From assembly GCF_900188445.1 (NCBI RefSeq), contig NZ_FZOR01000001.1:124001-188000 (forward strand): 64,000 nucleotides of DNA, read 5' to 3'. This DNA comes from Actinomadura meyerae. Its GTDB lineage: Bacteria > Actinomycetota > Actinomycetes > Streptosporangiales > Streptosporangiaceae. A program made the position numbers and the translations under genes. Shown here one piece after another: positions 55,373 through 63,661 of this stretch. Under the pieces are notes generated by a model that saw only the letters and a program-made list of their open reading frames with translations, was not told the origin of the DNA and made no database searches. Within the stretch, counting starts at the first letter, position 1; each line of letters begins with the position of its first letter.

Positions 55373-56527
55373 GTGGACAAGGCCGGGGAGCCCGTGGCGC
55401 GGGCGGAGAACGTCTGGCGCCGCTCTTATCCGCTCTGGGACGCCTACTTCGCGATGGTGCTGGTCGGGACGGTCGCCGCGACCGCCGCCGACGAGCTGCC
55501 GCCCGGCCGGCGGTCCGCGGCGATCGCGCTGCTCGTCCTGCTGAGCGTGGCGTACGCGGCGATCGGGCGCGGGGCGCTGCGGTCGCAGGAGGTGCCCCGG
55601 CCCGGCTGCAAGGTCTACGCCGTCGCGCTGGGCTGCATGTTCGTGCCCGCGACGCTGCTGGCGCCGGTGACGGCGACGGGCCTCGCGGCGCTGATCCCGC
55701 AGGTCTACATGATCTACGGCGCGGGGCGCGGGTTCGCGCTGATGCTGGTGCTGTTCTCCGGGCCGGCCGGGCTCGCGCTGGCCGAGTCCGGGGCGGGCAC
55801 GGCGATGACGGCGGTCATCCTGGCGGCGGCCGTCACGTGCAGCCTGCTGCTCGCGGTGTTCATCGGGCGGCTCGGCCACCAGAACCGGGAGCGGCTGCGG
55901 CTCATCGAGGAGCTCGACCGCACGCGCGGCGAGCTCGCGGAGGTGTCCCGCGAGGCGGGGATGCTCGCCGAGCGCGAGCGGCTCTCCCGCGACATCCACG
56001 ACACGATCGCGCAGGGCTTCACCTCGATCACCATGCTGCTCCAGGCGGCGCAGGCCGAACTCGGGCCGAACCGGCACGTGGAGCTGGCGCTGCGGACGGC
56101 GCGCGAGAACCTCGCCGAGACGCGCGGCCTGGTCGCCGCGCTGGCGCCGCCCGCGCTGGACGGCGGCTCGCTGGTCGAGGCGCTGCGCCGGCTGGCCCGC
56201 GACTTCGACCTGCCCGTCGACCTGGCCGTGACGGGCGAGCCCCGGCCCCTGGACGCCGTGGAGGTCGTCCTGCTGCGGGTGACGCAGGAGGCGCTCGCCA
56301 ACGTCCGCAAGCACGCCGGCGCCGAATCGGTGCGGGTGGAGCTGGACTACGGCGACCCGGTGCGGCTGGCCGTCGCCGACGACGGGCGCGGGTTCGCGCC
56401 GGAAGAGGTCGAGCGCGGGTTCGGGCTGCGCGGCATGCGAACCCGCGTCGAGCGCGCCGGCGGGACGTTCGCCGTGACGGCCGAGGGCGGGACCCGGATC
56501 GAGGTGGCGGTGCCGTGCTCCGCGTGA
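55373..56527 (+). CDS. Sensor histidine kinase (NarL-partner, HisKA_3 type)
   Basis: 384 residues. Six membrane helices (AYFAMVLVGTVAATAAD, AIALLVLLSVAYAAIG and four more to residue 165) precede a coiled coil (RLIEELDRTRGELAEVSREAGMLAERERL), the dimerisation box SRDIHDTIAQGFTSI with phospho-His, and HATPase_c with RVTQEALANVRKHAGA, VADDGRGF and GFGLRGMRTRV. No periplasmic sensor domain is present, so the membrane part itself senses. GTG 55373 or 55367 begins the protein. The response-regulator gene overlaps its end. Confidence 0.93.
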   Translation: MDKAGEPVARAENVWRRSYPLWDAYFAMVLVGTVAATAADELPPGRRSAAIALLVLLSVAYAAIGRGALRSQEVPRPGCKVYAVALGCMFVPATLLAPVTATGLAALIPQVYMIYGAGRGFALMLVLFSGPAGLALAESGAGTAMTAVILAAAVTCSLLLAVFIGRLGHQNRERLRLIEELDRTRGELAEVSREAGMLAERERLSRDIHDTIAQGFTSITMLLQAAQAELGPNRHVELALRTARENLAETRGLVAALAPPALDGGSLVEALRRLARDFDLPVDLAVTGEPRPLDAVEVVLLRVTQEALANVRKHAGAESVRVELDYGDPVRLAVADDGRGFAPEEVERGFGLRGMRTRVERAGGTFAVTAEGGTRIEVAVPCSA

Positions 56528-57129
56528 TGATCGTCGATGACCACCCGATCGTCCGGGAGGGGCTGCGCGGGATGCTCGCCGCCGAGCCGGACATCGAGGT
56601 CGCGGGGGAGGCGGCGTCCGGGGACGAGGCCGTCGCGCTGGTGCCCCGCGTCCGCCCGGACGTCGTCCTGATGGACCTGCGGATGCCGTCCGGCGACGGG
56701 GTGAGCGCGATCCGGCGGCTGCCGGGGCACCGGATCCTGGTGCTGACGACGTTCCGGGACGACGCCGACATCGTCCGGGCGATCGAGGCGGGCGCGGCGG
56801 GCTACCTGCTGAAGGACGCCTCGCGCGCCGACCTCGCCGCCGCCGTCCGGGACGTCGCGGCGGGCCGGCGCGTGCTGTCGCCCGAGGTGTCGGCGCGGCT
56901 GGCGGCCGTGGGCGAGGCGCCCGCGCCCCCCGCCCTCTCGGCACGCGAGGCGGAGGTGCTCGCCCTCGTCGCCGAGGGCCTCACCAACGCCGAGATCGGC
57001 GAGCGCCTCTACATCGGCCAGGCCACGGTGAAGACCCACCTGCTGCGCATCTTCACCAAGCTCGGCGTCTCCGACCGCACCGCCGCCGTGATGGCGGCGA
57101 TGCAGCGCGGCGTCCTGCCCGCGCCCTGA
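56515..57129 (+). CDS. LuxR/NarL-family response regulator
   Basis: 204 residues. Receiver domain: acidic pair VDDHPIVREGL, phospho-Asp in VVLMDLRMPSGDG, Thr/Lys in LVLTTFRDD and YLLKDASRADLAAAV. LuxR helix-turn-helix: LSAREAEVLALVAEGLTNAEIGERLYIGQATVKTHL (in pieces). GTG 56515 gives the usual VLRVMIVDDHP start; GTG 56524 and ATG 56527 are alternatives. The 13-base overlap with the kinase gene implies coupled translation. Confidence 0.95.
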   Translation: MLRVMIVDDHPIVREGLRGMLAAEPDIEVAGEAASGDEAVALVPRVRPDVVLMDLRMPSGDGVSAIRRLPGHRILVLTTFRDDADIVRAIEAGAAGYLLKDASRADLAAAVRDVAAGRRVLSPEVSARLAAVGEAPAPPALSAREAEVLALVAEGLTNAEIGERLYIGQATVKTHLLRIFTKLGVSDRTAAVMAAMQRGVLPAP

Positions 57130-57152
57130 CCGGCGCCCCCCCGGGCCGTCCG

Positions 57153-57983
57153 CTACTCCTCGGTGGCGGGGCTGCGGCCGGCCTCGACCTCGGCGAGGAG
57201 GTCCTCCTCGGAGGCGCCGCGGCGCCAGTAGCCGGTGAACGTGACGGAGCGGCGGTCCATGCCGCGCTCGTTCACCAGGTGCCGGCGCAGCGCCTTCACC
57301 ACGGAGGACTCGCCCGCGATCCACGCGTACGCGCCGTCCGGGATCTTCGCGCCGCGGACGGCGTCCAGCAGGCCGCCGGGGGAGACCCAGGTGACCTCCG
57401 CGTCGGCGGCGGTGGGCATGTCCTGCCGGTCCTCGGGGTGCGGGACGTCCACCCAGACCTGCGCGGGCGTTCCGGCGGGCAGCCAGGCGAGGCTGCCCGC
57501 GACGGCGGGCAGCGCGGTCAGGTCGCCCGCGATGACGACCGGCGCGCCGGGCGGCGGCCGGAAGTCGCAGCCGCCGTTGTCGGGGCCCGTCGGGCCGAGG
57601 ATCGTGAGCCGGTCGCCCGGCGCGGCCTTCGCGGCCCACCGGCCCGCAGGGCCCGACGCCCCGTCCATGTGCAGCGCGAAGTCGACGTCCAGCTCGCCCG
57701 GCCGGAAGTCGCGGACGGTGTAGGAGCGCATGATGCCGCGCTCGGCCGGGTCCATCGCCCGCCAGTCGGCGAACCAGGTGGCCCCGTCCCGCTTCTCCGG
57801 CAGGACCGGGGCGTCCTGGTGCGGGTGCGGCAGGAACACCTTGAACCGCTGGTCGCGGCCCCCGGTCGCGAAGCCTGCGAGCGACTCGCCGCCGAAGGTG
57901 ATCCGCGCCATGGACGGCCCGAGCCGCCGCGTCCGGAGCACGTGCACGTCGAAGAAGGCGAATGGGTCGGTGGGGGTCGTCAT
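57153..57983 (-). CDS. Siderophore-interacting protein (SIP family ferric reductase)
   Basis: 276 residues. FAD domain: MARITFGGESLAGF, GIMRSYTVRDFRPG (R-x-Y-T flavin motif), DVDFALHMDGASGPAGRWAAKA. NAD(P)H part: PVVIAGDLTALPAVAGSL, WVDVPHPEDRQ, YAWIAGESSVVKALRRHLVNERG and the final TGYWRRGASEEDL. It reduces Fe(III)-siderophore in the cytosol to release iron. ATG 57983 has AAAGG upstream. It follows the binding-protein gene after 11 bases, in the same operon. Confidence 0.95.
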   Translation of the reverse strand: MTTPTDPFAFFDVHVLRTRRLGPSMARITFGGESLAGFATGGRDQRFKVFLPHPHQDAPVLPEKRDGATWFADWRAMDPAERGIMRSYTVRDFRPGELDVDFALHMDGASGPAGRWAAKAAPGDRLTILGPTGPDNGGCDFRPPPGAPVVIAGDLTALPAVAGSLAWLPAGTPAQVWVDVPHPEDRQDMPTAADAEVTWVSPGGLLDAVRGAKIPDGAYAWIAGESSVVKALRRHLVNERGMDRRSVTFTGYWRRGASEEDLLAEVEAGRSPATEE

Positions 57984-57994
57984 CGCGGTGCCTT

Positions 57995-59023
57995 TCAGCC
58001 GGTCTTCTTCGCCGACCGCAGGGCCGCGGCGACGGCTTCGAGCAGCGGGGCGCAGCCCTCGTAGGAGAACCGGGGCTCGGGCTGCCACGGGATGACCTGG
58101 CCGGCCTTCACCGCGGGCAGGTCCTGCCAGGACGGCTTGGAGCCGAGGTCCTTGGGCTGCAGCGCCTGCGTCCGGGAGTCGAGCAGGATGAGGTCGGCCT
58201 TGTACTTGTCGGCGTTCTCCCAGCTCAGGTTCTCGAAGTAGTCGTCCTCGCCGAGCTTGTCCGGGAGGATCAGGTCGACGCCGAGCTCCTTGTAGTAGAT
58301 GAGGTCGGTGTTCTTGTTCGGGCTGGAGGCGTAGAACAGGTCGGGGCTCGCGGACGCGGCGAGCACCTTCAGGCCGGGCTTGGCCTTGGCCGCCGCGCGG
58401 ACCTCCTCGGCGGCCTTCTCGAACCGGGCCTTGGCGGCGGTGACCTTCGCGGACTTCAGGTCGGCGCCGAGCGCGGCGGCGAGCGCGGCGGTCCGCTCGA
58501 TCGGCTTCGGCAGCGGGACGGACCCGGCCGAGATGGCGGCGCTCGGCGCCAGCGCGAAGATCTTGTCCTTGCTCTCGGCGGGGACGTAGAAGAGGTCGCC
58601 CGGGATGAACATGTTGTCGACGAGCAGTTCGGGGCGGAGCGCGGCGTACTTCTCGATGTTGAACTCGCCGTAGGCGTTGCCGATGATCTCCAGCCGGTCC
58701 ACGGGCAGGTTGCCGGCCTGCGGGTCGGGCTTGCCGTCCTTGAGCTTGGTCGGCCCGAACACGCCGACGAGTTGCTCGTCGATGCCGAAGTCGTAGAGGG
58801 CGGCGGCGGTCGCGACGTAGCCGACGACGCGCTTCGGGCGGCTCTTGAGGTCCACCTTGGTGCCGCGGTCGTCGGTGAAGGTCCAGGCGCCGCCGCCGGG
58901 GGACGCCGTGCCGCCCGACCCGTCGTCACCGCCGCACGCGCTGATCAGGGCCCCGAGGGCGACGGCGCCGCCGGCTCCGAGGAAGCCGCGGCGGGAGAGG
59001 TGGCGAGCACCGGTATTCGACAT
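57995..59023 (-). CDS. Fe-siderophore ABC transporter substrate-binding lipoprotein (Tat-type)
   Basis: 342 residues. SRRGFLGAGGAVALGALISAC combines a twin-arginine motif with a lipobox (Cys about 32; read as SRRGFLG and ALISAC). The class III (FepB/FhuD-like) binding fold is seen as PKRVVGYVATAAALYDFGID, YAALRPELLVDNMF and ADLILLDSRTQ. The ATG start 59023 has TTGGAG upstream. It faces away from the permease operon; both share an iron box at 59078. Confidence 0.93.
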   Translation of the reverse strand: MSNTGARHLSRRGFLGAGGAVALGALISACGGDDGSGGTASPGGGAWTFTDDRGTKVDLKSRPKRVVGYVATAAALYDFGIDEQLVGVFGPTKLKDGKPDPQAGNLPVDRLEIIGNAYGEFNIEKYAALRPELLVDNMFIPGDLFYVPAESKDKIFALAPSAAISAGSVPLPKPIERTAALAAALGADLKSAKVTAAKARFEKAAEEVRAAAKAKPGLKVLAASASPDLFYASSPNKNTDLIYYKELGVDLILPDKLGEDDYFENLSWENADKYKADLILLDSRTQALQPKDLGSKPSWQDLPAVKAGQVIPWQPEPRFSYEGCAPLLEAVAAALRSAKKTG

Positions 59024-59077
59024 TTCGGACGACTCCAAGAATCAACTACAGTGACCGGATAGTGGGCCCGGCGAGGC

Positions 59078-59096
59078 TTAGGTTAACCTAACCTAA
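59078..59096. promoter_or_regulatory. IdeR/DtxR/DmdR iron box of the divergent siderophore-uptake locus
   Basis: TTAGGTTAACCTAACCTAA matches the 19-base consensus (TTAGGTTAG-CTAACCTAA) at all but one or two positions. It lies 55 bases before the binding-protein start and 25 bases before the permease start, so one site can repress both directions under iron sufficiency. Confidence 0.92.
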
Positions 59097-59120
59097 GATC
59101 TTGTCCAGAGGGGGCCGCAG

Positions 59121-60164
59121 GTGCTGTCGACCACACCGCCGCCGACGCTCACCGAGCGGCCGGCCGATCCGCCGGGCCGCCCGTGGCAGGCGGCCGGGCT
59201 CGTCGCCGCGGTGCTGCTCCTGCTCACGACCGCCGTGCTGAGCCTCGCGGTCGGCGCCAAGCCGCTGTCGCCGGCGGCGGCCTGGGACGGCCTGACCGAC
59301 CCCGGCTCGGCCGCGTACACGGTCGTCCACGACATGCGCCTCCCGCGCACCCTGCTCGGCCTGCTCGCCGGGACGGCGCTCGGGCTGGCCGGCGCGGTGA
59401 TGCAGGCGCTCACCCGCAACCCGCTCGCCGACCCCGGCATCCTCGGCATCAACGCGGGCGCCTCCGCCGCCGTCGTGACCGCTATCTCCTTCCTCGGCAT
59501 CACCTCGTTCACCGGCTTCGTGTGGTTCGCGTTCGCGGGCGCCGGCGCGGTCGCCCTGCTGCTCTACGCGGTCGGCGGCGGGCGCGGCGCCACGCCCGCC
59601 CGGCTCGCGCTCGCCGGGTCCGCGCTGAACGCCGCGCTGTTCTCCTACGTGAACGCCGTCCAGCTGCTGGACACCGCGTCGCTCGACCGGATGCGCTTCT
59701 GGACGGTCGGCTCCCTCGCCGCCGCGCAGCAGTACACGGTCGTCCGCGTCGCCCCGTTCGTCGCCGCCGGGCTGGTGCTCGCGCTGCTGCTCGCCCGCCC
59801 GCTCAACGCGATGGCGATGGGCGAGGACGCGGCCCGCGCGCTCGGCGCGAACCCCGGCCGCGCCCGCATCGGCGCGATCGCCGCCGTCACGCTGCTGTGC
59901 GGCGCGGCGACCGCCGCGTGCGGGCCGATCATCTTCGTCGGGCTGATGGTGCCGCACCTCGTCCGCGCGCTGACCGGCCCCGACCTGCGGCGGCTGCTGC
60001 CGTTCTGCGCGGTGCTGTCGCCCGCGCTGATGCTCGCGGCGGACGTGCTCGGCCGCGTCGTCGTCCGGCCGTCCGAGCTGCAGGTCGGCATCGTGATGGT
60101 CGTGGCGGGCGGGCCGGTGTTCCTGTACTTCGTGCGGCGCCCGTTCGGGAAGGCACTCTCATGA
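59121..60164 (+). CDS. FecCD-family Fe-siderophore permease 1
   Basis: 347 residues, about nine or ten membrane helices. FecCD blocks: MRLPRTLLGLLAGTALGLAGAVMQALTRNPLADPGILGINAGAS (in pieces), AARALGANPGRARIGAIAAVTLLCGAATAACGPIIFVGLMVPHLVRAL (in pieces; the EAA-like coupling loop). GTG 59121 has GAGGGGG upstream and gives an N-terminal polar tail of about 22 residues before helix 1. Its stop overlaps permease 2 (ATGA). Confidence 0.95.
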   Translation: MLSTTPPPTLTERPADPPGRPWQAAGLVAAVLLLLTTAVLSLAVGAKPLSPAAAWDGLTDPGSAAYTVVHDMRLPRTLLGLLAGTALGLAGAVMQALTRNPLADPGILGINAGASAAVVTAISFLGITSFTGFVWFAFAGAGAVALLLYAVGGGRGATPARLALAGSALNAALFSYVNAVQLLDTASLDRMRFWTVGSLAAAQQYTVVRVAPFVAAGLVLALLLARPLNAMAMGEDAARALGANPGRARIGAIAAVTLLCGAATAACGPIIFVGLMVPHLVRALTGPDLRRLLPFCAVLSPALMLAADVLGRVVVRPSELQVGIVMVVAGGPVFLYFVRRPFGKALS

Positions 60165-61270
60165 GCGCAGCGAACTCGGGGGGTGCGGGGGGTCGTCCCC
60201 CCACAGGAAACACGCTCGTGAGGGGCGTGCCGCGGGCCGCCGTCGTCCGGACGCCGGGCGGCGGGCCGTCGTTCCGGTTCCACCCGCGCGCCTTCGCCGT
60301 CGCGGCGCTCTGCCTCGCCGTGGCGCTCGGCGCCGGGGTGCTGCTGATCGGCAGCGGCGACTTCCCGATGAGCCCGCCCGACGTCGTGGCCACCCTGCTC
60401 GGCCGCGGGACGCCCGCCGACTCGCTGATCGTCAACCAGATCCGGCTGCCGCGGGTGGCGGCGGCGCTCGCCGTCGGCGCCGCGCTCGGCCTGGGCGGCG
60501 CGATCTTCCAGTCGCTGACCCGCAACCCGCTCGGCAGCCCCGACATCCTCGGCTTCTCCCAGGGCGCGGCGAGCGGCGTCCTCGCGGTGATCGTGCTGAC
60601 CGGCGGCGGCACCCTCGCGGTCGCGGCGGGCGCGGCCGGCGGCGGGCTGCTCACCGGCGTGGTCGTGTGGACGGTGGCGGGCCGGCACGGCGCGCACGGC
60701 CAGCGGCTCATCCTCGTCGGCATCGGCGTCGCGGCGATCCTCACCGGCGTGAACGGCTACCTGCTCACCGAGGCGGACATCACCGAGGCCGCCCGCGCCG
60801 TGCTGTGGCTGACCGGCAGCCTCGACGGCCGCGACTGGGCGGACGCCGCGCCCGTGCTCGCCGGGCTCGCCGTCCTCGGGCCGCTCGTCATGGTCGCGTG
60901 CGGGCGGGCGCTGCGCATGCTGGAGATGGGCGACGACGCCGCGCACGGCCTCGGCGTCCCCATCGAGCGGGTCCGGCTGATCATGCTCGCGGCGGCCGTG
61001 CTGCTCGTCTCCCTCGCCGCGGCGGCGGCCGGGCCGGTCGCGTTCGTCGCGCTGACCGCGCCGCAGCTCGCCCGGCGCCTCACCCGCACGACCGGCCCCA
61101 ACCTGCTGCCCGCGACGTGCATGGGGGCGGCGCTGCTGGTCGCCGCCGACTGGGTCGCGCAGCGCGCCTTCCCGGGGCACCAGCTCCCGGTCGGCGTGGT
61201 GACCGGGCTGCTCGGCGGCGGGTACCTGGTCTGGCTCCTGGTGACCGAACGCAAGACGGGACGGATCTGA
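60161..61270 (+). CDS. FecCD-family Fe-siderophore permease 2
   Basis: 369 residues. It has the same fold as permease 1: IRLPRVAAALAVGAALGLGGAIFQSLTRNPLGSPDILGFSQGA (in pieces), DDAAHGLGVPIERVRLIMLAAAVLLV and GPVAFVALTAPQLARRL. A Gly/Pro-rich, poorly conserved 45-residue N-terminal extension precedes the first helix; a start further in cannot be excluded, but the ATGA overlap with permease 1 supports ATG 60161. It ends directly before the ATPase gene. Confidence 0.95.
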   Translation: MSAANSGGAGGRPPTGNTLVRGVPRAAVVRTPGGGPSFRFHPRAFAVAALCLAVALGAGVLLIGSGDFPMSPPDVVATLLGRGTPADSLIVNQIRLPRVAAALAVGAALGLGGAIFQSLTRNPLGSPDILGFSQGAASGVLAVIVLTGGGTLAVAAGAAGGGLLTGVVVWTVAGRHGAHGQRLILVGIGVAAILTGVNGYLLTEADITEAARAVLWLTGSLDGRDWADAAPVLAGLAVLGPLVMVACGRALRMLEMGDDAAHGLGVPIERVRLIMLAAAVLLVSLAAAAAGPVAFVALTAPQLARRLTRTTGPNLLPATCMGAALLVAADWVAQRAFPGHQLPVGVVTGLLGGGYLVWLLVTERKTGRI

Positions 61271-62080
61271 ATGAAGGACGCGAACGCGCGGCTCACCGGC
61301 ACGGGACTCACCCTCGCCTACGACAAGCGCACCATCACCGAGAACCTCGACGTGGCCGTACCGGACGGGTCGTTCACCGTCATCGTCGGCCCGAACGCGT
61401 GCGGCAAGTCGACGCTGCTGCGGGCGCTCGCCCGGATCCTGAAGCCGGCCGCCGGGACGGTCGTGCTCGACGGCCGGCCCATCGCCGGCTGGCCGGCCAA
61501 GAAGCTCGCCCGGACGCTCGGGCTGCTGCCGCAGTCGTCCATCGCGCCGGAGGGCATCACGGTCGCCGACCTGGTGTCGCGCGGCCGGTACCCGCACCAG
61601 AGCCTGCTGCGGCAGTGGTCCCGGGAGGACGAGCGGGTCGTCGCCGAGTCGATGGCGGCGACCGGCGTCCAGGACCTCGCCGCGCGCCCCGTCGACGAGC
61701 TGTCGGGCGGGCAGCGGCAGCGCGTCTGGATCGCGATGGCGCTCGCCCAGCAGACCCCGCTGCTGCTGCTGGACGAGCCGACGACCTACCTCGACATCGC
61801 CCACCAGATCGAGGTCCTCGACCTGTGCGCGCGGCTGCACGAGGAGGGGCGCACGGTCGTCGCGGTGCTGCACGACCTGAACCACGCCGCCCGCTACGCC
61901 ACTCACATGATCGCCATGCGGGACGGCCGGATCGTCGCCGAGGGCCCGCCCGCCGAGGTCGTCACGTCCGAGCTGGTCGAGCGGGTGTTCCGGCTGCCGT
62001 GCCGGGTGATCGACTGCCCGGAGACCGGGACCCCGCTCGTCGTCCCGGCCGCGCGCACCCGGGTGCCCGCCCTGCACTGA
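61271..62080 (+). CDS. Fe-siderophore ABC transporter ATP-binding protein (FecE-type)
   Basis: 269 residues. Walker A VGPNACGKST, Q-loop LLPQSS, signature LSGGQRQR, Walker B LLLLDEPTTYLDI and H-loop VAVLHDLNHA are intact. The spacing and VSRGRYPHQ block are those of FepC/FhuC ATPases. ATG 61271 follows the permease stop with no gap. With the two permeases and the divergent binding protein and SIP, it makes a complete uptake and iron-release system. Confidence 0.96.
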   Translation: MKDANARLTGTGLTLAYDKRTITENLDVAVPDGSFTVIVGPNACGKSTLLRALARILKPAAGTVVLDGRPIAGWPAKKLARTLGLLPQSSIAPEGITVADLVSRGRYPHQSLLRQWSREDERVVAESMAATGVQDLAARPVDELSGGQRQRVWIAMALAQQTPLLLLDEPTTYLDIAHQIEVLDLCARLHEEGRTVVAVLHDLNHAARYATHMIAMRDGRIVAEGPPAEVVTSELVERVFRLPCRVIDCPETGTPLVVPAARTRVPALH

Positions 62081-62145
62081 CGCCCGCACCGAGCGCACCG
62101 GACCGAGCGCACCGGACCGGACCCAGGCCCGACCACCGCCGGAAA

Positions 62146-62184
62146 ATCGTTGTAGCCTTATAACGGTTATAAGCCTACAACGAT
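62146..62184. promoter_or_regulatory. 39-base near-perfect palindrome, MarR-type operator
   Basis: ATCGTTGTAGCCTTATAAC-G and its counterpart pair at 18 of 19 positions; the inner TTATAACGGTTATAA alone is a perfect dyad. It lies 11 bases upstream of the MFS exporter start and covers the promoter (TATAA elements). The natural ligand-sensitive repressor is the MarR protein encoded just downstream of the exporter. Confidence 0.85.
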
Positions 62185-62194
62185 CGGAGCCCCC

Positions 62195-63661
62195 GTGCCC
62201 GAGCCGAGCCACCGCCGCAGGTTCCTCGTGCTGGCCGTCTGCTGCATGAGCCTGCTCATCGTCAGCCTCGACAACACGATCCTCAACGTCGCGCTGCCCA
62301 CCCTCCAGCACGACTTCGGCAGCTCGCTGTCCGGCCTGCAGTGGACGATCGACGCCTACCTGATCGTCCTGGCCTCGCTGCTGATCCTGTCCGGGTCGAC
62401 CGCCGACAGGATCGGGCGGCGCCGCGTCTTCCAGACCGGGCTCGCGCTGTTCGTCGCGGGGTCGGTGCTGTGCAGCCTCGCGCCGTCCCTCGGCTGGCTC
62501 GTCGGCGCCCGCGTCGTGCAGGCGGTCGGCGGGTCGATGCTCAACCCCGTCGCCATGTCGATCATCACGAACGTGTTCACCGAGCCGCGCGAGCGGGCCC
62601 GCGCCATCGGCGTCTGGGGCGGCGTCGTCGGGCTCAGCATGGCGATGGGCCCGCTCGTCGGCGGGCTGCTCGTCGACTCCGTCGGCTGGCGGTCGATCTT
62701 CTGGCTGAACGTGCCGATCGGGCTCGCCGCGCTCGCGCTCACCGCGCTGATCGTCCCCGAGTCGCGCGCGCCCAGGCCGCGCCGCGCCGACCCGCTCGGC
62801 CAGGGCTACCTGATCGTGCTGCTCGGGACGCTCACCTTCGCCATCATCGAGGCGCCGGGCCGCGGCACGTCCGACCCGGCCGTCTGGGGCGCCGCGCTGC
62901 TGGCCGCCGCGGCCCTCGCCGGGTTCGCCGTGCACGCGCTGCGCGCCCCCGAGCCGCTGATCGACCTGCGCTTCTTCCGCAGCGTCCCGTTCTCCGGCGC
63001 GACGCTCGTCGCCGTCAGCGGGTTCGCGGCGCTCGGCGGGTTTCTGTTCGTCAACACGCTGTACCTGCAGAACGTCCGGGGCCTGTCGGCGCTGCACGCC
63101 GGGCTGTACCTGCTGCCGATGGCCGCCATGACCGCCGTCTGCGGCCCGCTGTCGGGACGCCTCGTCGGGAGCCGCGGCCCCCGGCCGCCGTTGCAGCTCG
63201 CCGGCGCGGCGATGCTGGTGAGCGCGCTGATGTTCGCCGCGTTCGACGCCGAGACCCGCGACCTCACCCTGTTCACCGCCTATGTCGTCTTCGGCGTCGG
63301 GTTCGGGATGCTGAACTCGCCGATCACCAACACGGCGGTGTCCGGGATGCCGCGCGCCCAGGCCGGCGTCGCCGCGGCGGTCGCCTCCACCAGCCGGCAG
63401 ATCGGGCAGGCGCTCGGCGTCGCGGTGATCGGCGCGGTGCTCGCCGCCGGGACGTCCGGCGCGCCGGGCGCGGCCGCCTTCACCGCCGCGGCCCGCCCGG
63501 CATACTGGATCCTGACCGGATGCGCCGCCGCCGTCCTCGTGCTCGGCACGGCCACCACCGGCCGCCGGGCCGCCCGCAGCGTCGCGCGCGTCGCCGGGCT
63601 GTTCGACGCCGGCGACCCGGCCCCAGACGGATCACCAGTGACGGGAGCGAGCCCCCGATGA
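62195..63661 (+). CDS. DHA2-family MFS multidrug exporter (EmrB/QacA type)
   Basis: 488 residues with about 14 membrane helices. Motif C-like LDNTILNVALPTLQHDFGSSLSGLQWTIDAYLI (in pieces; the D1 motif of DHA2), motif A GSTADRIGRRRVFQTGL, and antiporter motif VVGLSMAMGPLVGGLLVDSVGWRSIFWLNVPIG (in pieces) are present. It exports hydrophobic drugs against protons. GTG 62195 has CGGAG upstream. Its stop overlaps the MarR start (ATGA), so exporter and regulator form one operon. Confidence 0.94.
   Translation: MPEPSHRRRFLVLAVCCMSLLIVSLDNTILNVALPTLQHDFGSSLSGLQWTIDAYLIVLASLLILSGSTADRIGRRRVFQTGLALFVAGSVLCSLAPSLGWLVGARVVQAVGGSMLNPVAMSIITNVFTEPRERARAIGVWGGVVGLSMAMGPLVGGLLVDSVGWRSIFWLNVPIGLAALALTALIVPESRAPRPRRADPLGQGYLIVLLGTLTFAIIEAPGRGTSDPAVWGAALLAAAALAGFAVHALRAPEPLIDLRFFRSVPFSGATLVAVSGFAALGGFLFVNTLYLQNVRGLSALHAGLYLLPMAAMTAVCGPLSGRLVGSRGPRPPLQLAGAAMLVSALMFAAFDAETRDLTLFTAYVVFGVGFGMLNSPITNTAVSGMPRAQAGVAAAVASTSRQIGQALGVAVIGAVLAAGTSGAPGAAAFTAAARPAYWILTGCAAAVLVLGTATTGRRAARSVARVAGLFDAGDPAPDGSPVTGASPR

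Noticed and set aside
59645..63097. 1150-residue minus-strand open frame opposite the siderophore permease, ATPase and MFS genes
   Set aside because: It has no recognisable domain and is explained by third-position GC bias of the true plus-strand genes.
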